A DNA stretch of 64,000 nucleotides, taken from assembly GCA_002256115.1 (NCBI GenBank), contig NKIK01000014.1, forward strand, positions 39,204 through 103,203, read 5' to 3'. The translations under genes were made by a program, and so were the position numbers. The notes beneath the pieces are model-generated. The model made no database searches. It was given only the letters and a program-made list of their open reading frames with translations, and was not told where the DNA came from. Origin of the DNA: Burkholderiales bacterium PBB3. GTDB lineage: Bacteria > Pseudomonadota > Gammaproteobacteria > Burkholderiales > Burkholderiaceae_C. Numbering within the stretch: position 1 is the first letter of the stretch; each line of letters opens with the position of its first letter. This document shows positions 19,332-27,782 of the stretch, in pieces.

Positions 19332-20082
19332 CTGGGTCCAATCGGTAGGGTTGCGGCTGCCCTTGTGCAATTCTGAGTACATCGGCACGTGCCGGTGGGT
19401 GGTCTAAATCCCAATCACTCAGTACCCAGCGCGACCGTGTGCCGCCCAGTGCATGGTGGTTCGGTTTGTGGGTGTGGCCGTGAATCATGGTCTCCGCTCC
19501 AGAATCCAGCAACAGCCGGTCTGCCGCGCCAGCATCGACATCAGCATATTCCACGCCGCTTCGTTTGCGCAGCTCGCTTTGGCTGCGCATTTGCCGGGCC
19601 AAGGCCTGCCGTTCTGACAGTGGTTTTTCTAAAAACGCGATTTGCCATGCGGCGCTGCGCACTTGCTCCCGAAATGCCAAGTACGCCGTATCTTCCAGAC
19701 ACAAAGCGTCGCCATGGGTCAGCAGATAGCGTTGGTCTGCAAAGTGCAGCACCGTGGGATCTGCAATGAGGGTTGCTCCAGCCGCTTGCATCAGGGCTTG
19801 CCCCATTAGGAAATCGCGGTTGCCATGCAGGATGTACAAAGCTAATCTGCCAGACGCCTTACGCAAGGTTTGCGTACAAAGCCGCTCGAAGGAAGAGGGC
19901 GCATCGATCGCGTCATCGCCGACCCAGACTTCGAACAAATCACCCAATATAAACACGGCGTCGGCCGTGGTGGATTGGAGATAGTGCTGCCAAGCCTGGA
20001 GCGTTTTCAACTCCGTAGCCTGCAGGTGCAGGTCGGAGATGAAGTCAATGGCCCGCCAATGGGATGGTGCCTGGAGTTCCAT
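19303..20082 (-). CDS. lpxH: UDP-2,3-diacylglucosamine hydrolase LpxH
   Basis: LpxH removes UMP from UDP-2,3-diacylglucosamine to give lipid X in lipid A synthesis, at the inner membrane surface. The calcineurin-like metal motifs are in order: DLHL, GDLFEVWVGDD, GNRDF, HGD and HGHTHKP. The ATG at 20082 (MELQAPSHWRAIDFISDLHL) is chosen because AGGA lies about 10 nt before it and the conserved start is close. A start at 20130 would run into ppiB. The product is 259 residues, near the usual 240-260. The 3' end overlaps the HD-GYP gene. Confidence 0.95.
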   Translation of the reverse strand: MELQAPSHWRAIDFISDLHLQATELKTLQAWQHYLQSTTADAVFILGDLFEVWVGDDAIDAPSSFERLCTQTLRKASGRLALYILHGNRDFLMGQALMQAAGATLIADPTVLHFADQRYLLTHGDALCLEDTAYLAFREQVRSAAWQIAFLEKPLSERQALARQMRSQSELRKRSGVEYADVDAGAADRLLLDSGAETMIHGHTHKPNHHALGGTRSRWVLSDWDLDHPPARADVLRIAQGQPQPYRLDPVTLGPKTPG

Positions 20083-20107
20083 CCCGGGCTGGTCCTGTTT
20101 TTGTGGC

Positions 20108-20614
20108 TTAGAGTGCCACGGCCTTTTCAATGATCACATCTTCTTTGGGGACATCGTCATGAAAGCCCTTGCGGCCCGTAGCCACGGCCTTGATTTTGTC
20201 CACCACGTCAGAGCCCTTCACGACCTTGCCGAACACGGCATAACCCCAGCCTTGCGAGTTGGGTGCGGTGTGGTTCAAAAAGGTATTGTCGGATACGTTG
20301 ATGAAGAACTGAGCCGTGGCGGAATGCGGGTCACCGGTACGGGCCATGGCCACCGTGTAGTTTTTGTTTTTCAGGCCGTTGTTAGCCTCATTTTCGATCG
20401 GCGCATCGCAGGTCTTCTGGGCCATGCCGGGCTCCATACCGCCGCCTTGCACCATGAAGCCAGGAATGACGCGGTGGAAAATGGTGTTGTTGTAGTGACC
20501 TTTGCCAACATAGGCCAAAAAATTAGCCACGGACTTGGGTGCTTTGTCTTGGTCGAGTTCAAGGGTGATCACGCCGTAATTTGTGACGTGGAGTTCGACT
20601 TGCGGGTTGCTCAT
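20108..20614 (-). CDS. ppiB: Cytoplasmic peptidyl-prolyl isomerase PpiB
   Basis: A 168-residue single-domain cyclophilin without a signal peptide. The typical segments are visible: [17 protein letters not shown] (with the catalytic Arg), [18 protein letters not shown] and [18 protein letters not shown]. It catalyses cis-trans isomerisation of X-Pro bonds in the cytoplasm. It begins 3 nt after the periplasmic paralogue, so the pair probably arose by tandem duplication and is cotranscribed, with lpxH next. Confidence 0.95.
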   Translation of the reverse strand: MSNPQVELHVTNYGVITLELDQDKAPKSVANFLAYVGKGHYNNTIFHRVIPGFMVQGGGMEPGMAQKTCDAPIENEANNGLKNKNYTVAMARTGDPHSATAQFFINVSDNTFLNHTAPNSQGWGYAVFGKVVKGSDVVDKIKAVATGRKGFHDDVPKEDVIIEKAVAL

Positions 20615-20617
20615 GAT

Positions 20618-21205
20618 TTATTTCACCAGGGTGGCTGAGTTGATAAGAACGGTAGTTTTCGGAACATCGGTGGGGAAAGGGCCGCCTGATCCGGTGGGCA
20701 CTTCCTTGATTTTTTGAATGGTTTCCATGCCAGATACGACGCGACCAAACACGGTGTAACCGTCAGAGGAACCCTTAGCATTCAGGAAGGGGTTTTCTTT
20801 GACATTGACAAAGAACTGCGCGCGCGCGGAGTTGGGGTCGTTGGTGCGTGCCATGGCAATGGTGCCCAACTCATGCTTCAGACCGTTTTGTGCTTCCAGT
20901 GGCACGGACGGGCGTGTAATTTTCTCTTCAAACTTGGCGTTGTAGCCACCACCCTGCACCATAAAGTTGGGGATCACACGGTGAAAAATCGTCCCGTCAT
21001 ATTGCTTTGCGCTGACATAGCGTAAGAAGTTTTCGACTGTTTTTGGGGCTTTGTCTGGATAGACCTCAACCACAAATTCGCCCAGTGTGGTTTGGAATAT
21101 CACCTTGGGTGCTGGTGTTTGGGCCAGCACTGGAGATGCCAAAACAGCCATTGAAAATACGCCCAAGAACAATCGGCGTGCGATACCAGAAACTGAGGTT
21201 TGCAT
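20618..21205 (-). CDS. ppiA: Periplasmic peptidyl-prolyl isomerase (PpiA type)
   Basis: A 195-residue cyclophilin with a signal peptide (hydrophobic LFLGVFSMAVLASP, cleavage near VLA-QTP), then the PPIase domain: [35 protein letters not shown] and GYTVFGRVVSGMETI. It should act on proline bonds of secreted proteins. GAAGGAG lies 7 nt before the ATG, and the start shares one base with the stop of the upstream L,D-transpeptidase. The operon (TPR protein, L,D-transpeptidase, PpiA, PpiB, LpxH) groups envelope functions. Confidence 0.93.
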   Translation of the reverse strand: MQTSVSGIARRLFLGVFSMAVLASPVLAQTPAPKVIFQTTLGEFVVEVYPDKAPKTVENFLRYVSAKQYDGTIFHRVIPNFMVQGGGYNAKFEEKITRPSVPLEAQNGLKHELGTIAMARTNDPNSARAQFFVNVKENPFLNAKGSSDGYTVFGRVVSGMETIQKIKEVPTGSGGPFPTDVPKTTVLINSATLVK

Positions 21206-22455
21206 TAAATAACTCCTTCAAAAAATATTTTCCATTGTTTATCTTGGCGAATCCAGTATTGTCGTTTGGTGGTGCCGGAGCGTGTGCCGTCTGCCACCTC
21301 ACCAAATGTGACCACCATGGTTTCAGCGCTGTCGTTCCAGCGCAGCATGGACACATCCTTGATTTGCGTTGTGCGCCCCACCATTTGGGCCATTTCTGCT
21401 TTCAGCCGCGCGGTCCACTGGTCTAGGTTCTTGCCATTGCTACTGAAATCTGGGGTGTAGTAGGACAGCGTTTGCTGCAAGTTCCCTGATGTTTTTGCGT
21501 TTCGCCACGCCATCAATACGTCCTCGAACGGTTTGCTGTCGGCCTGGGCGGCCTGTGGCGAAATCCATTGCAGCTGTTGCGCAATCACCACCGGCGTAGA
21601 CCGTACTTCGACCGTGCGAATGATGCGCTCCAAATCCGGGTTCGCCAAAACAACGCAACCATCCGTGGCTTGGGGTGCGCGTGCAAATTGTTTGGGTGGT
21701 GTGCCGTGCAACCAGATGCCGCCACCCGTATTGCCGCGTTTGGTATCCAGCACATTGGGGTAGTTCAGAGGGAGGGCTCCCGAGCCATAAAAGTCCTTCA
21801 GCGACTTGGGGTCCAGGTTGCTGCTGATGTAGTACACCCCGAGCGGCGTTCTTTGGTCCCCCTCGCTGGCTTTGGCGGTGCCTGCTTTGCCGACCGAAAT
21901 GTAATAGTCGGCCAACAGTTTCAAGCCGCCAGTGCCATTCTCAAACAAATACAAGCGCGAGCGTGACGCGTCCACCGCGATGGCGTGCTTGGAGCGTTGC
22001 GACAAAGCCAGAAACTGTGAAGGAACCGCGCCCTTGGGCGGGCGTTCGTGCAGCGCTTTCATGCGCTTTTGCGATTCCTCCCGTAAATCCTTAAGAGCTG
22101 GTCCGGCGGAGGCCACCATGGGTGCAGGCACATCTCCGAGGGCGTTCAGCGGCCGCACCCGCGCAGCCAGCAAGTCTCCGTAAACCAATTGCGCCAACTG
22201 AAAATGCGGAATGTCCTCAACGAGGCTGCCAGCCTTTTGCAAAGCCTGCTGCAGACGACCTTGGCCGATCAACACATAAATGTCGATCAGCCGTGCTTCA
22301 GCGGCACCGTCAGCCGCGGCTGTCTCATTGGGCTGCACGGCAGGTACCGCTTTGGCCTTACGGTGAGGGTCTTTTTTAGCAAGCGCTGCACCGCTGAAAA
22401 GGGTGAGGCACAGAAGCAGGCTCCAGCAGAGCGAAAAGCGCAAGGAAACCATCAA
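21205..22455 (-). CDS. L,D-transpeptidase (YkuD family) with C-terminal NTF2-like domain
   Basis: A 416-residue exported protein with a signal peptide (cleavage near ALA-KKD). The YkuD domain covers about residues 150-300. It has HAIAVDASRSRLYLFENG, then the catalytic stretch GGIWLHGTP and ATDGCVVL, whose Cys is the nucleophile. Such enzymes make 3-3 crosslinks or attach proteins to peptidoglycan. The last ~110 residues look like an NTF2/SnoaL-type domain (YYTPDF, WIRQDKQWKIFFEGVI). They resemble the C-terminus of the adjacent TPR protein, which overlaps this gene by 4 nt. Confidence 0.9.
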   Translation of the reverse strand: MMVSLRFSLCWSLLLCLTLFSGAALAKKDPHRKAKAVPAVQPNETAAADGAAEARLIDIYVLIGQGRLQQALQKAGSLVEDIPHFQLAQLVYGDLLAARVRPLNALGDVPAPMVASAGPALKDLREESQKRMKALHERPPKGAVPSQFLALSQRSKHAIAVDASRSRLYLFENGTGGLKLLADYYISVGKAGTAKASEGDQRTPLGVYYISSNLDPKSLKDFYGSGALPLNYPNVLDTKRGNTGGGIWLHGTPPKQFARAPQATDGCVVLANPDLERIIRTVEVRSTPVVIAQQLQWISPQAAQADSKPFEDVLMAWRNAKTSGNLQQTLSYYTPDFSSNGKNLDQWTARLKAEMAQMVGRTTQIKDVSMLRWNDSAETMVVTFGEVADGTRSGTTKRQYWIRQDKQWKIFFEGVI

Positions 22456-23471
22456 CCGCCGACAGTCTCTTTAACAATTTGCCAGCGGTCAGCGCGCTTC
22501 AGCAGCTCTAGGGTTTTCCGGCTGGATACAGCCAGTGAGCCCGCCTTGTAATCTTGGCGGAATTTCACGGTGGCTTTGTCGCCCGACACATCGATGGACA
22601 GGCCTTCGATTTTGACCTCAATCTTGGACTTGCTCGAAATCTTGAGGCGGCGTTCCTGCTCCCACGCACTGCGATTCAGATTTCCTGGCGGGTTGAACTC
22701 TTTGCCGTACAAAGCCAAGTAGGACTTCACGTCTTTTGAAGCCCAGGCGGCGGCCCATGCTTTTACGGTGGACTCAACCTCTTGGCTGGTCGTACCGCCG
22801 CTTTCGGCGGGCTTGACCGCTGCGGGCGGCGTAACAGTGGCCGTAGCAGGTGCGGTTGTCGCACTCGGTGTGGGTGCCACAGCAGGTACCGTTATTAATG
22901 GTTTTGTGGCACTCGGAGTCGCGACTGGCGGTTTACCTGGCTTACCGCTCTGAGGGCTGAATAGTTCACGAATCAGAGCCAACTTGGGCGCAACCGCTTG
23001 GTTCTCATTGTCCAACTGCAAGGCTTTGGAATAAGCCTGGCTGGCCAGCTTGGCATAGACATCGCCCAGGTTTTCATGGGCGGTGGAGTAGCTGGGGTTG
23101 GTACGGATGGCCATTTCAAGGGCTGTGCGCGCCTTGTCAAATTGGCTCTGGCCGGCGTACAGCACGGCCAAGTTGTTATAGGGCTCTGGTAGCTCTGGAT
23201 AGTCTTCAGTCAGGCGTGAGAAGGTTGCTATGGCATCCGTTGTTTTACCGCTGTCACGTTGTATGACGCCCTTCAGAAAGCGCATTTGCGGGTCACGCGG
23301 TTTGGCAACTAGGTACTGGTCCGCCTTGGCCAGGGCGTCGGCAAGCTTGCCTGATCGCACCAACTGCGATACGTCGGAGTAGTCGTCTGCAAAAGCAAGT
23401 GGGGCGGCCAGCGTGGCGGCCAAGGTCATTGCGCGAAGTGACTGGGTGACGTAGGAGCGGACGTGCTTCAT
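22452..23471 (-). CDS. Exported TPR protein with NTF2-like C-terminal domain
   Basis: A 339-residue protein with a signal peptide (cleavage near AFA-DDY). TPR repeats cover about residues 30-165 (PEPYNNLAVLYAGQSQFDKA and AHENLGDVYAKLASQAYSKA). A Pro/Ala/Thr-rich linker at about 175-225 and a C-terminal domain of ~110 residues follow (AAWASKDVKSYLALYGKEF, RADRWQIVKETVGG). The last domain resembles the end of the L,D-transpeptidase encoded next, with which it overlaps by 4 nt (ATGA). A periplasmic partner or scaffold for that enzyme is inferred. Confidence 0.82.
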   Translation of the reverse strand: MKHVRSYVTQSLRAMTLAATLAAPLAFADDYSDVSQLVRSGKLADALAKADQYLVAKPRDPQMRFLKGVIQRDSGKTTDAIATFSRLTEDYPELPEPYNNLAVLYAGQSQFDKARTALEMAIRTNPSYSTAHENLGDVYAKLASQAYSKALQLDNENQAVAPKLALIRELFSPQSGKPGKPPVATPSATKPLITVPAVAPTPSATTAPATATVTPPAAVKPAESGGTTSQEVESTVKAWAAAWASKDVKSYLALYGKEFNPPGNLNRSAWEQERRLKISSKSKIEVKIEGLSIDVSGDKATVKFRQDYKAGSLAVSSRKTLELLKRADRWQIVKETVGG

Positions 23472-23658
23472 AAAACCTTTGGAGAATTGCGCCGAAAAAA
23501 GCCGCTGGGGCAGGGGCTTTATACTGCGCTGGATTGTAGCTGAGGGGGTCGCAGAATCCCTTTCGCCAAAGACCCGAGACTTACCCTTTACCCCACGATA
23601 TCCTGATGCTGCGGCAGGCCGAACGGAATGCCGACTCGGATGTCCTGCTATTTAACCC

Positions 23659-25053
23659 ATGAGTTTGCGCATTTACAACACGCTGTCGCGTTCCCCCGAG
23701 ATTTTTGCCCCGCTAGAGCCTGGCCATGTGCGGATGTACGTCTGCGGCATGACCATTTACGACCTCTGCCACATTGGCCACGCCCGCATGGCCATGGCCT
23801 TCGACGTGGTGCAGCGCTGGCTCAAAGCCAGTGGTTACCGGGTGACCTATGTGCGCAATGTGACGGATATCGACGACAAGATCATCCGCCGTGCGCTGGA
23901 GCGCAACATTCCCATCCGCGCGCTGACCGAGGAAATGATTGCGGTGATGCATGAGGACATTGGCCGCCTGGGCATTGAGCCGCCCACGATCGAGCCGCGT
24001 GCCACCCAGTATGTGCCGCAAATGCTGGCCATGATTGCGCAATTGGAGGCCAATGGTTTGGCGTACAAGTCCGCTTCGGGTGATGTGAATTACGCGGTGC
24101 GCAAATTTGAAGGCTACGGCAAGCTGTCTGGCAAATCGCTGGAGAGCTTGCGCGCTGGTGAGCGTGTGGCCGTGGACGATGGCAAGAACGACCCGCTGGA
24201 CTTTGTGCTGTGGAAGGCCGCAAAAGCCTCTGAACCGCAGGATGCCAAATGGAGTGGCACGACGGAAGGCCACGACTACGGCGTGGGCCGCCCCGGTTGG
24301 CATATTGAATGCTCGGCCATGTGTGGGCAGACTCTGGGTGAGAGTTTTGACATCCACGGCGGCGGGGCAGATTTGCAATTCCCCCACCATGAAAACGAAC
24401 TGGCACAAACCGAAGGCGTGACGGGCAAGCCCATGGCCCAAGTCTGGATGCACAACGGCATGGTGCAACTGGACAACGAGAAAATGTCCAAGAGTCTGGG
24501 TAATTTCTTCACTATCCGCGATGTGCTGAAGAAATACGACCCCCAAACCGTGCGCTACTTCCTGGTACGCGGCCATTACCGGTCCGACATTGGCTACAGC
24601 GATGCCCACCTGGACGACGCCCGCAATTCCTTGAAGCGTCTCTACACGGCCTTGGATTTGGTACCGCCCGCAGCGCCTGCCGCCATCGATTGGACGCAGC
24701 CGTTTGCGGAGCGCTTCAAAGTGGCCATGGACGAAGACTTTGGCACACCCGAAGCCATTGCTGTGCTGTTTGAATTGGCCACGGAAGTCAACCGCAGCCA
24801 TTCTGCGGCATTGGCCGGTTTGTTGCATGACTTGGCCGCTTGTCTCGGCTTGCTGCAGGGCGACCCTAAGGCGTTTTTGCAAGGGGGTTCTTCGGTAGAC
24901 CCCGCTGCTATTCAAGCGCTGATTGACGAGCGCGCCACCGCTAAACTGGGGCGTGATTTTGCGCGCGCTGACCAGATCCGCAAGGATTTGCTGGCACAAG
25001 GCATCGTGCTCAAGGATGCTGCGACCGGAACGACCTGGGAAGCCGGGCAGTAA
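23659..25053 (+). CDS. cysS: Cysteinyl-tRNA synthetase
   Basis: CysS charges tRNA-Cys. The 464-residue protein has the zinc-binding [17 protein letters not shown] segment containing HIGH, then HIECSAMC and [12 protein letters not shown] (further zinc ligands), and the KMSKS loop at [13 protein letters not shown]. Length is close to the E. coli enzyme. It is divergent from the TPR gene over a 187-nt gap with no clear promoter boxes. The next gene overlaps its stop by one base (TAATG). Confidence 0.98.
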   Translation: MSLRIYNTLSRSPEIFAPLEPGHVRMYVCGMTIYDLCHIGHARMAMAFDVVQRWLKASGYRVTYVRNVTDIDDKIIRRALERNIPIRALTEEMIAVMHEDIGRLGIEPPTIEPRATQYVPQMLAMIAQLEANGLAYKSASGDVNYAVRKFEGYGKLSGKSLESLRAGERVAVDDGKNDPLDFVLWKAAKASEPQDAKWSGTTEGHDYGVGRPGWHIECSAMCGQTLGESFDIHGGGADLQFPHHENELAQTEGVTGKPMAQVWMHNGMVQLDNEKMSKSLGNFFTIRDVLKKYDPQTVRYFLVRGHYRSDIGYSDAHLDDARNSLKRLYTALDLVPPAAPAAIDWTQPFAERFKVAMDEDFGTPEAIAVLFELATEVNRSHSAALAGLLHDLAACLGLLQGDPKAFLQGGSSVDPAAIQALIDERATAKLGRDFARADQIRKDLLAQGIVLKDAATGTTWEAGQ

Positions 25054-25703
25054 TGGCCCCGTCGAAGAAAAAAGAGCCGACTCAGGTGACGCCCGATTTT
25101 TGGGAGGACGCCTGCAAGCACTTGATGAAGAAGGATCGGGTGATGAAGCGCCTGATTCCTCAGTTTGGCGACGCTTGCCTGCAAACCCGCGGCGATGCTT
25201 TTGTGACCCTGGCGCGCAGCATTGTGGGCCAGCAAATATCAGTTAAGGCCGCCCAGACCGTGTGGGATCGCTTTGAGCTGCTGCCGCGCAAGTTGGACCC
25301 GGCCAGCGTGCTCAAGCTCAAAATTGACGATATGCGTGCTGCCGGCTTGAGCGCACGCAAGGTCGAATACTTGGTGGACCTAGCCCTGCACTTTGAGAAC
25401 GGTGCCTTGCACGTCAAAGCTTGGGAAACCATGAGCGACGACGCCATCATTGAAGAGCTGGTGGCGATTCGCGGCATTGGCCGCTGGACGGCCGAGATGT
25501 TTTTGATTTTTCATATGATGCGACCCAATGTGCTGCCGCTGGACGATGTCGGTCTGATTACCGGTATCAGCCAGAACTATTTTTCGGGTGATGCGGTCAG
25601 CCGCAGCGATGCGCGCGAGGTGGCTGCCGCCTGGGCACCCTATGCCAGTGTGGCAACTTGGTATATTTGGCGCTCGTTGGACCCGGTGCAGGTGGCTTAC
25701 TGA
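25053..25703 (+). CDS. AlkA-like DNA-3-methyladenine glycosylase (HhH-GPD family)
   Basis: A 216-residue protein with the helix-hairpin-helix and Gly/Pro-Asp motif: LVAIRGIGRWTAEMFLIFHM, followed by NVLPLDDVGL, whose Asp is the likely catalytic residue. ARSIVGQQISVKAAQTVWDR is also typical. It would remove alkylated purines to start base excision repair. It lacks the N-terminal domain of E. coli AlkA and corresponds to the short bacterial form. The start overlaps the cysS stop, so the two are cotranscribed. Confidence 0.92.
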   Translation: MAPSKKKEPTQVTPDFWEDACKHLMKKDRVMKRLIPQFGDACLQTRGDAFVTLARSIVGQQISVKAAQTVWDRFELLPRKLDPASVLKLKIDDMRAAGLSARKVEYLVDLALHFENGALHVKAWETMSDDAIIEELVAIRGIGRWTAEMFLIFHMMRPNVLPLDDVGLITGISQNYFSGDAVSRSDAREVAAAWAPYASVATWYIWRSLDPVQVAY

Positions 25704-25706
25704 GAC

Positions 25707-25794
25707 CTTGCGGGACAGATCTTCAGCTCTGTCCTCAACTGATCAAGGGTGTTCTTGCGGGACAGATCTTTAGCTCTGTCCCCAACTAAGAAGG
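25707..25794 (+). repeat. Tandem pair of palindromic repeats upstream of accA
   Basis: Two direct copies of about 41 nt start at 25707 and 25754, each beginning CTTGCGGGACAGATCTT and continuing through CTCTGTCC to a CAACT segment. Each holds a stem: GGACAGA/TCTGTCC at 25713-25734, and a perfect 8-bp GGGACAGA/TCTGTCCC with an 8-nt loop at 25759-25782. No U-tract follows. They occupy nearly the whole gap between the glycosylase stop and the accA start. Confidence 0.88.
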
Positions 25795-25802
25795 ATGTAA
25801 CT

Positions 25803-26780
25803 ATGGCAAAGAAGACATTTCTGGATTTTGAGCAACCGATTGCCGAACTGGACAACAAAATCGAAGAGCTGCGCTATGTGCAGAACGAATCTGCCGTCGA
25901 TATTTCGGCCGAAATTGAGCAACTGAGCAAGAAAAGCCAGCAGCTCACCAAGGACATCTACAGCGATCTGACGCCCTGGCAAATCACCAAGATTGCCCGC
26001 CACGCAGAGCGCCCTTACACGCTGGATTACGTCTCAGAAATTTTCACCCATTTTGTAGAGCTGCACGGCGACCGCCACTTTGCTGATGACTTAAGTATCG
26101 TGGGTGGCCTGGCCCGCTTCAACGGCACGCCCTGCATGGTGATTGGCCAGCAAAAAGGCCGTGACACGAAGGAGCGCGGTCTGCGCAACTTTGGCATGAG
26201 CAAGCCCGAGGGTTACCGCAAGGCCCTGCGCCTGATGAAGCTGGCTGAAAAATTCAAGCTGCCAGTATTTACTTTCGTGGACACGCCGGGTGCCTATCCC
26301 GGTATCGACGCCGAAGAACGTGGCCAGTCCGAGGCCATTGGCCGCAATATTTTCGAGATGGCCCAGCTCGAAGTGCCCATCGTCACTACCATCATTGGTG
26401 AAGGCGGCTCGGGTGGCGCGCTGGCGATTTCGGTGGCCGACCAGGTCATCATGATGCAGTACTCGATTTACTCGGTCATCAGCCCCGAAGGTTGTGCCTC
26501 CATCCTGTGGAAAACCTCGGACCGGGCGCAGGACGCTGCCGACGCCTTGGGCATTACTGCCCACCGCCTGAAAGCACTGGGCTTAGTCGACAAGATCGTC
26601 AATGAGCCTGTGGGCGGTGCCCACCGCGACACCAAGCAGGCCGCGGCCTTCCTGAAGCGCGCCCTGAGCGAGGCTTTCCGCCAGATCAGCGACCTGAAGG
26701 TCAAAGAACTGCTGGATCGCCGCTACGACCGCCTGCAAAGCTACGGCCGCTTCACCGATACCAAGGCCGCGTCCAAATAA
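25803..26780 (+). CDS. accA: Acetyl-CoA carboxylase carboxyltransferase subunit alpha
   Basis: AccA is the alpha half of the carboxyltransferase that makes malonyl-CoA for fatty acid synthesis. The 325-residue product matches the family in length. It has [19 protein letters not shown] at the start, [38 protein letters not shown] and [11 protein letters not shown] in the CoA-binding core, and [15 protein letters not shown]. The ATG at 25803 ([11 protein letters not shown]) is preferred over an earlier in-frame start inside the repeat pair, since GAAGGA lies upstream. Confidence 0.98.
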   Translation: MAKKTFLDFEQPIAELDNKIEELRYVQNESAVDISAEIEQLSKKSQQLTKDIYSDLTPWQITKIARHAERPYTLDYVSEIFTHFVELHGDRHFADDLSIVGGLARFNGTPCMVIGQQKGRDTKERGLRNFGMSKPEGYRKALRLMKLAEKFKLPVFTFVDTPGAYPGIDAEERGQSEAIGRNIFEMAQLEVPIVTTIIGEGGSGGALAISVADQVIMMQYSIYSVISPEGCASILWKTSDRAQDAADALGITAHRLKALGLVDKIVNEPVGGAHRDTKQAAAFLKRALSEAFRQISDLKVKELLDRRYDRLQSYGRFTDTKAASK

Positions 26781-26784
26781 GGGT

Positions 26785-27756
26785 GTGACGCAATCTTTCG
26801 CCGCGGCTCTGCAAGATTTCTCTCCGCCCCTGCCGTTGGCCGTCGCGCTGAGCGGCGGTGCTGATTCCACCGCACTGTTGGTAGCCTGTGCCGAGAAGTG
26901 GCCGGGTCAGGTCGAAGCCTGGCACATCAACCATGGCTTGCAGGCCGCTGCCGTCGACTTTGAATCCCACTGTGAGCGTCTGTGTGCCAGCCTGCAAGTG
27001 CCTTTGCAGGTCCTGCGGGTGGACGCCTCTGCCGCCAGCGGTCAAAGCCCTGAAGATGCTGCCCGGGCCGCCAGATACAATGCTTTTGATGCTCTAGCCC
27101 GCATGGATACTGCGGGAGCAGCTACTAAATCAGTAGCAATTGCACAGCATGCCAATGACCAAGTCGAGACGTTGCTGCTGGCCCTCAGCCGCGGCGCGGG
27201 TTTGGCAGGACTGAGCGGCATGCCTGCGCACTGGCAGCGCGACGGGCTGCAGTTCTACCGCCCCTTGCTGTGTGTAGCGGGTCAGCACATTCGTGACTGG
27301 CTCCTACAGCGCGGCATCCCGTTTTGCGAAGATCCGACCAACAGTGATGTGCGCTACACCCGCAACCGCATCCGTGCGCAGGTCATGCCAGCATTGCAGG
27401 CCGCATTTCCCCAAATGCTGGATACCTTTGCCCGCAGCGCCAGCCACGCCGCGCAAGGGCAAGCGTTGCTCAATGACCTGGCTAGCGAAGACTGGCTGCT
27501 GGTAGCGCGGGATGACGGTTTGCCCAAAATCAAAGCTTTGCAACAACTCTGCCAACAGCACGGCAGCGCGCGCCAGGCCAATGTGCTACGGCATTGGCTT
27601 AAACACGCCTGGCACGTCATCCCCAGTACGGCCCAGCTTGGTGAATTGCAGTCCCAGGTGCAGGCGTGCACCACACGCGGACACCGCATTCACATCAAGG
27701 TGGGTCATGGCTTTGTGCAAAGCAGGGGCCCGGTGTTGACTTGGTACAATCCCTAG
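26785..27756 (+). CDS. tilS: tRNA(Ile)-lysidine synthetase
   Basis: TilS changes C34 of the CAU-anticodon tRNA-Ile to lysidine so it reads AUA. The 323-residue product has the N-type ATPase loop LSGGADSTALL, then WHINHGL, RAARYNAFDALA and AIAQHANDQVETLLLALSRGAGL, and NSDVRYTRNRIRAQVMP. It is shorter than the E. coli protein (432 residues), lacking most of the C-terminal domain. It starts with GTG, 4 nt after accA. A copy of the dispersed repeat is inserted in frame at 27104-27138, just before the conserved VAIAQHANDQ block. Confidence 0.94.
   Translation: MTQSFAAALQDFSPPLPLAVALSGGADSTALLVACAEKWPGQVEAWHINHGLQAAAVDFESHCERLCASLQVPLQVLRVDASAASGQSPEDAARAARYNAFDALARMDTAGAATKSVAIAQHANDQVETLLLALSRGAGLAGLSGMPAHWQRDGLQFYRPLLCVAGQHIRDWLLQRGIPFCEDPTNSDVRYTRNRIRAQVMPALQAAFPQMLDTFARSASHAAQGQALLNDLASEDWLLVARDDGLPKIKALQQLCQQHGSARQANVLRHWLKHAWHVIPSTAQLGELQSQVQACTTRGHRIHIKVGHGFVQSRGPVLTWYNP
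27104..27138 (+). repeat. Dispersed 35-nt repeat, copy 4 (in frame in tilS)
   Basis: The sequence TGGATACTGCGGGAGCAGCT is followed by ACTAAATCAGTAGCA. It encodes MDTAGAATKSVA between a helix and the conserved IAQHANDQ motif. GCTACT and AGTAGC form a perfect 6-bp stem around 5 nt. Confidence 0.85.
27742..27750 (+). promoter_or_regulatory. Candidate extended -10 promoter for lysC
   Basis: TGGTACAAT matches an extended -10 element (TGnTACAAT) 33 nt before the lysC ATG and overlaps the end of tilS. No -35 box is present at the right distance, as is allowed for extended -10 promoters. Confidence 0.4.
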
Positions 27757-27782
27757 GTTTTGCTCCAAAATTTTTAGATTTC

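Noticed and set aside
23713..24999. 428-codon open frame antisense to cysS
   Set aside because: It is a mirror of a highly conserved GC-rich gene, with no recognisable domain and no ribosome binding site.
27735..27750. TTGACT as -35 box for the lysC promoter
   Set aside because: It is only 3 nt from TACAAT, far from the 16-18 nt needed; only the extended -10 is kept.
27751..27782. Lysine riboswitch before lysC
   Set aside because: The leader is too short for such an aptamer and has none of its conserved blocks.
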